This document shows, piece after piece, positions 6,800-9,057 of a stretch of DNA of 9,057 nucleotides. Location: positions 1 through 9,057 of the forward strand of contig PCSS01000072.1 of assembly GCA_002771395.1 (NCBI GenBank), in the 5' to 3' direction. Source of the stretch: Bacteroidetes bacterium CG23_combo_of_CG06-09_8_20_14_all_32_9. Its GTDB lineage: Bacteria > Bacteroidota > Bacteroidia > Bacteroidales > GWA2-32-17. The notes under the pieces were generated by a model that saw only the letters and a program-made list of their open reading frames with translations, was not told the origin of the DNA and ran no database searches. The translations under genes were made by a program, and so were the position numbers. Numbering within the stretch: the stretch's first letter is position 1; every line of letters starts with the position of its first letter.

Positions 6800-9057
6800 A
6801 TGCAAAAATTTTTTATAATTGTAATTATTTTGTTTCTTTTATTCCCTGCAAACACTTGGTCGCAGGGTGTAATAAGGGGCTTTGTTTACGAAAAGGCGAC
6901 AGGCGAAGCAATTTGTTTTGCCAATGTTTTTCTTCGCGGAACAAAAATTGGCGGCTCAACCGATGTAAATGGATTTTTTAGTCTAACAAAAGTACCTGCC
7001 GGAAATTATACTCTACAGGTAAATTTTATTGGATACGATTCAACTTCAGTTAAAATTTCAGTTAAGGATAAAGAATTAATTACTAAAAAAATTTATTTAA
7101 CCGAATCGGTTGTAATGCTTAGTGAATTTGAGGTTTCTGCCGAAAAGCAAGATAAAACTGAGCAGGTTCGTATACCTATAAACAAAATTACTCCCAAACA
7201 AATTGAAAAAATTCCAAGTGTTGGTAGTGAACCAGATTTTGCTCAATATTTACAAGTTATTCCTGGCATAATTTTTACCGGCGACCAGGGTGGACAATTG
7301 TATATTAGAGGAGGTGCACCTATTCAAAATAAAGTTCTTTTAGATGGAATGGTGGTTTACAATCCTTTTCATTCCATAGGTTTCTTTTCTGTATTCGATT
7401 CAGATTTAATTCGTAACGCAGATGTTTATACAGGTGGTTTTAATGCCGATTATGGTGGAAGAATTTCATCTGTTATGGATATTACCATGCGCGACGGAAA
7501 TAAAAACAGGCAAGCAGGAAAAATTTCGGCAAGTACCTTTGGTTCAAAACTTTTACTCGAAGGCCCGATTTTTAAAAGCGAAGACTACACTAAAACTTCT
7601 ATGTCGTATGTATTTTCCGGCAAAACATCGTATATACGCGAATCTTCAAAATACCTGTATACTTATGTCGATTCAGCAGGTATTCCCTTTACATTCACCG
7701 ATTTCTACGGAAAACTTACTCTTAATACCGAAAATGGCAGCAAAGTGAATATATTTGGCTTTAAATTTACCGATAAAGTAAAATATAAAGCGTTATCAAA
7801 TCTCAACTGGAATTCATTTGGAATTGGAAGTAATGTTATTCTTGTTCCTGCCGGCTCACCTTTTCTTTTTAAATTCAATTTTAGTTATTCTAATTATAAT
7901 ATTACACTTAACGAACTTGACCAATTACCCCGCAATAGCCTTATAAATGGTTTCAACATGGGGTTGTCATTTGTTTACTTTATTGGGAAAAACGAACTTA
8001 ACTACGGCGTTGAAACGTTTGGCTTTAAAACTGATTTTAACTTTTATAACAGTGCAAATCGTAAAATTGACCAGCAACAAAACACTACCGAACTTGGCGC
8101 CTTTTTTAAATATAAAATCACACTTAATAAATTCCTTATTGAACCGGGGTTACGCATACAGTATTATGCTTCGCTTACCAAAATGTCGCCTGAACCACGC
8201 TTATGTGTAAAATATAACATAACAAAGAATTTACGTCTTAAATTTGCAGGAGGCTTGTATTCACAGAACTTTATAGCCGCAAACAGCGACCGCGATGTAG
8301 TAAATCTTTTTTACGGTTTTTTGAGCAGTCCTGAAACTGGTGATTTACAAAAAGAATTCGATGGTAAAAAAGTAAAAAATTCGCTTCAGAAAGCATGGCA
8401 TACTATTTTAGGTTTCGAACTTGATTTAACTAAACGTATCGACCTTAATGTTGAGGGCTATTTAAAACGTAACACACAACTTACTAACTTAAACCGCAAT
8501 AAAATTTATGATGATATTGACGATAATTACGATAAACCTGATGAACTTAAAAAAGACTTTATAATTGAAACGGGAAACGCTTATGGCATTGATGTTACAT
8601 TAAAATATGATTATAAACGAACCTATATTTGGGTGGTTTATTCACTTGGCTTTGTTAATCGTTATGACGGATTAATAACCTATAATCCGTATTACGACAG
8701 GCGGCACAATGTTAACTTAGTTGTAACACGTACTTTTGGCAAAGGACTTGACTGGGAATTGGCTGCACGCTGGAATTTTGGTTCGGGCTTCCCGTTTAGC
8801 AAAACTGCCGGCTATTATGAGATACTACCTTTTGATAGTATAAATACCAATGTTGTTACTGCTAATGGCAAATTAGGAATACTTTACGGCAATTTAAATC
8901 AAGGCAGATTATCTACTTATCACAGACTTGATATTACAATTAAAAAGAGTTTCGAACTTTCTAAAAACTCAATTCTTGAAATAACATTTAGCACAACAAA
9001 TGTTTATAATCGCGAAAATATTTTTTATTTTGATAGAATTAAGCACGAAAGAGTTAA
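6800..9057 (+). CDS. TonB-dependent outer-membrane receptor with CarboxypepD_reg-like domain, 3' end outside window
   Basis: Outer-membrane beta-barrel for TonB/ExbBD-energised uptake; the substrate is not evident. The frame runs from ATG 6800 through 752 codons to the right edge without a stop. An in-frame TAA at 6785-6787 and no other ATG in between fix the start. Residues 1-22 are a signal peptide (MQKFFIIVIILFLLFPA..., cleavage near WSQ-G). Residues 23 to about 110 are the carboxypeptidase-regulatory-like domain (GFVYEKATGE, NGFFSLTKVPAGNYTL, IGYDS). The plug covers about 135-233 with IPSVGSEPDFAQYLQVIPG, QLYIRGG (IRGG at 169-172), LLDGMVVYNPFH and YGGRISSVMDI. The rest is a barrel rich in alternating aromatic and polar strands. 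The last visible residues (TTNVYNRENIFYFDR) resemble the penultimate strand of this family, so perhaps 20-30 residues are missing. At about 780 residues it is shorter than SusC-type receptors, and no SusD partner is visible. The substrate gene, if any, would lie to the right. Confidence 0.95.
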   Translation, partial: MQKFFIIVIILFLLFPANTWSQGVIRGFVYEKATGEAICFANVFLRGTKIGGSTDVNGFFSLTKVPAGNYTLQVNFIGYDSTSVKISVKDKELITKKIYLTESVVMLSEFEVSAEKQDKTEQVRIPINKITPKQIEKIPSVGSEPDFAQYLQVIPGIIFTGDQGGQLYIRGGAPIQNKVLLDGMVVYNPFHSIGFFSVFDSDLIRNADVYTGGFNADYGGRISSVMDITMRDGNKNRQAGKISASTFGSKLLLEGPIFKSEDYTKTSMSYVFSGKTSYIRESSKYLYTYVDSAGIPFTFTDFYGKLTLNTENGSKVNIFGFKFTDKVKYKALSNLNWNSFGIGSNVILVPAGSPFLFKFNFSYSNYNITLNELDQLPRNSLINGFNMGLSFVYFIGKNELNYGVETFGFKTDFNFYNSANRKIDQQQNTTELGAFFKYKITLNKFLIEPGLRIQYYASLTKMSPEPRLCVKYNITKNLRLKFAGGLYSQNFIAANSDRDVVNLFYGFLSSPETGDLQKEFDGKKVKNSLQKAWHTILGFELDLTKRIDLNVEGYLKRNTQLTNLNRNKIYDDIDDNYDKPDELKKDFIIETGNAYGIDVTLKYDYKRTYIWVVYSLGFVNRYDGLITYNPYYDRRHNVNLVVTRTFGKGLDWELAARWNFGSGFPFSKTAGYYEILPFDSINTNVVTANGKLGILYGNLNQGRLSTYHRLDITIKKSFELSKNSILEITFSTTNVYNRENIFYFDRIKHERV

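Noticed and set aside
6538..6855. Open - strand frame of 105 codons covering the gap before the receptor gene
   Set aside because: It runs antisense through the octamer array and into the receptor signal peptide, is dominated by low-complexity Phe/Leu/Ser/Asn residues from AT-rich DNA, and shows no recognisable motif.
7422..7748. Alternative + frames inside the receptor gene (7422-7748 and 7947-8210)
   Set aside because: The receptor frame is continuous from 6800 to 9057 with plug and barrel motifs on both sides of these stretches, so these are out-of-frame shadows, not evidence of a frameshift.

Overview
The window looks like a stretch of a Bacteroidota (Bacteroidetes) chromosome. The evidence is its AT-rich composition, the lack of clear Shine-Dalgarno sequences before the starts, and two promoter candidates resembling the Bacteroidota TTTG / TAnnTTTG type. 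A CarboxypepD_reg-like TonB-dependent receptor and a multi-repeat DUF349 protein, both typical of this phylum, point the same way. No transposase, integrase, phage gene, tRNA, rRNA or CRISPR array was seen. All four genes are on the + strand and none is visibly frameshifted.

Layout: (1) 1-2253 is the 3' part of alaS, alanyl-tRNA synthetase, cut by the left edge and lacking about the first 120 residues. (2) 2254-2520 is a 267-base gap with two inverted repeats, one enclosing the alaS stop codon, and a possible 7-codon reading frame abutting the next gene. (3) 2521-4461 is a complete soluble ABC-F ATPase with two nucleotide-binding domains; the first has an altered signature motif (SIG instead of SGG). 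(4) 4462-4580 is a short gap with a promoter candidate. (5) 4581-6551 is a 656-residue protein with five DUF349 repeats, function unknown. (6) 6552-6799 is a noncoding gap dominated by a degenerate 8-base repeat array that reverses orientation at its centre, followed at once by a perfect TAnnTTTG promoter element. (7) 6800-9057 is an outer-membrane TonB-dependent receptor, open to the right edge and probably missing only its last strand or so.

How the genes relate: alaS charges tRNA-Ala and ABC-F proteins act on the ribosome, so the first two genes fit a translation theme. DUF349 has no established role. The receptor is a surface transport gene with its own promoter candidate, so it is probably a separate unit. 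The gaps of 267, 119 and 248 bases argue against one tight operon. I see no convincing new multi-gene system. The most unusual element is the octamer array before the receptor gene.
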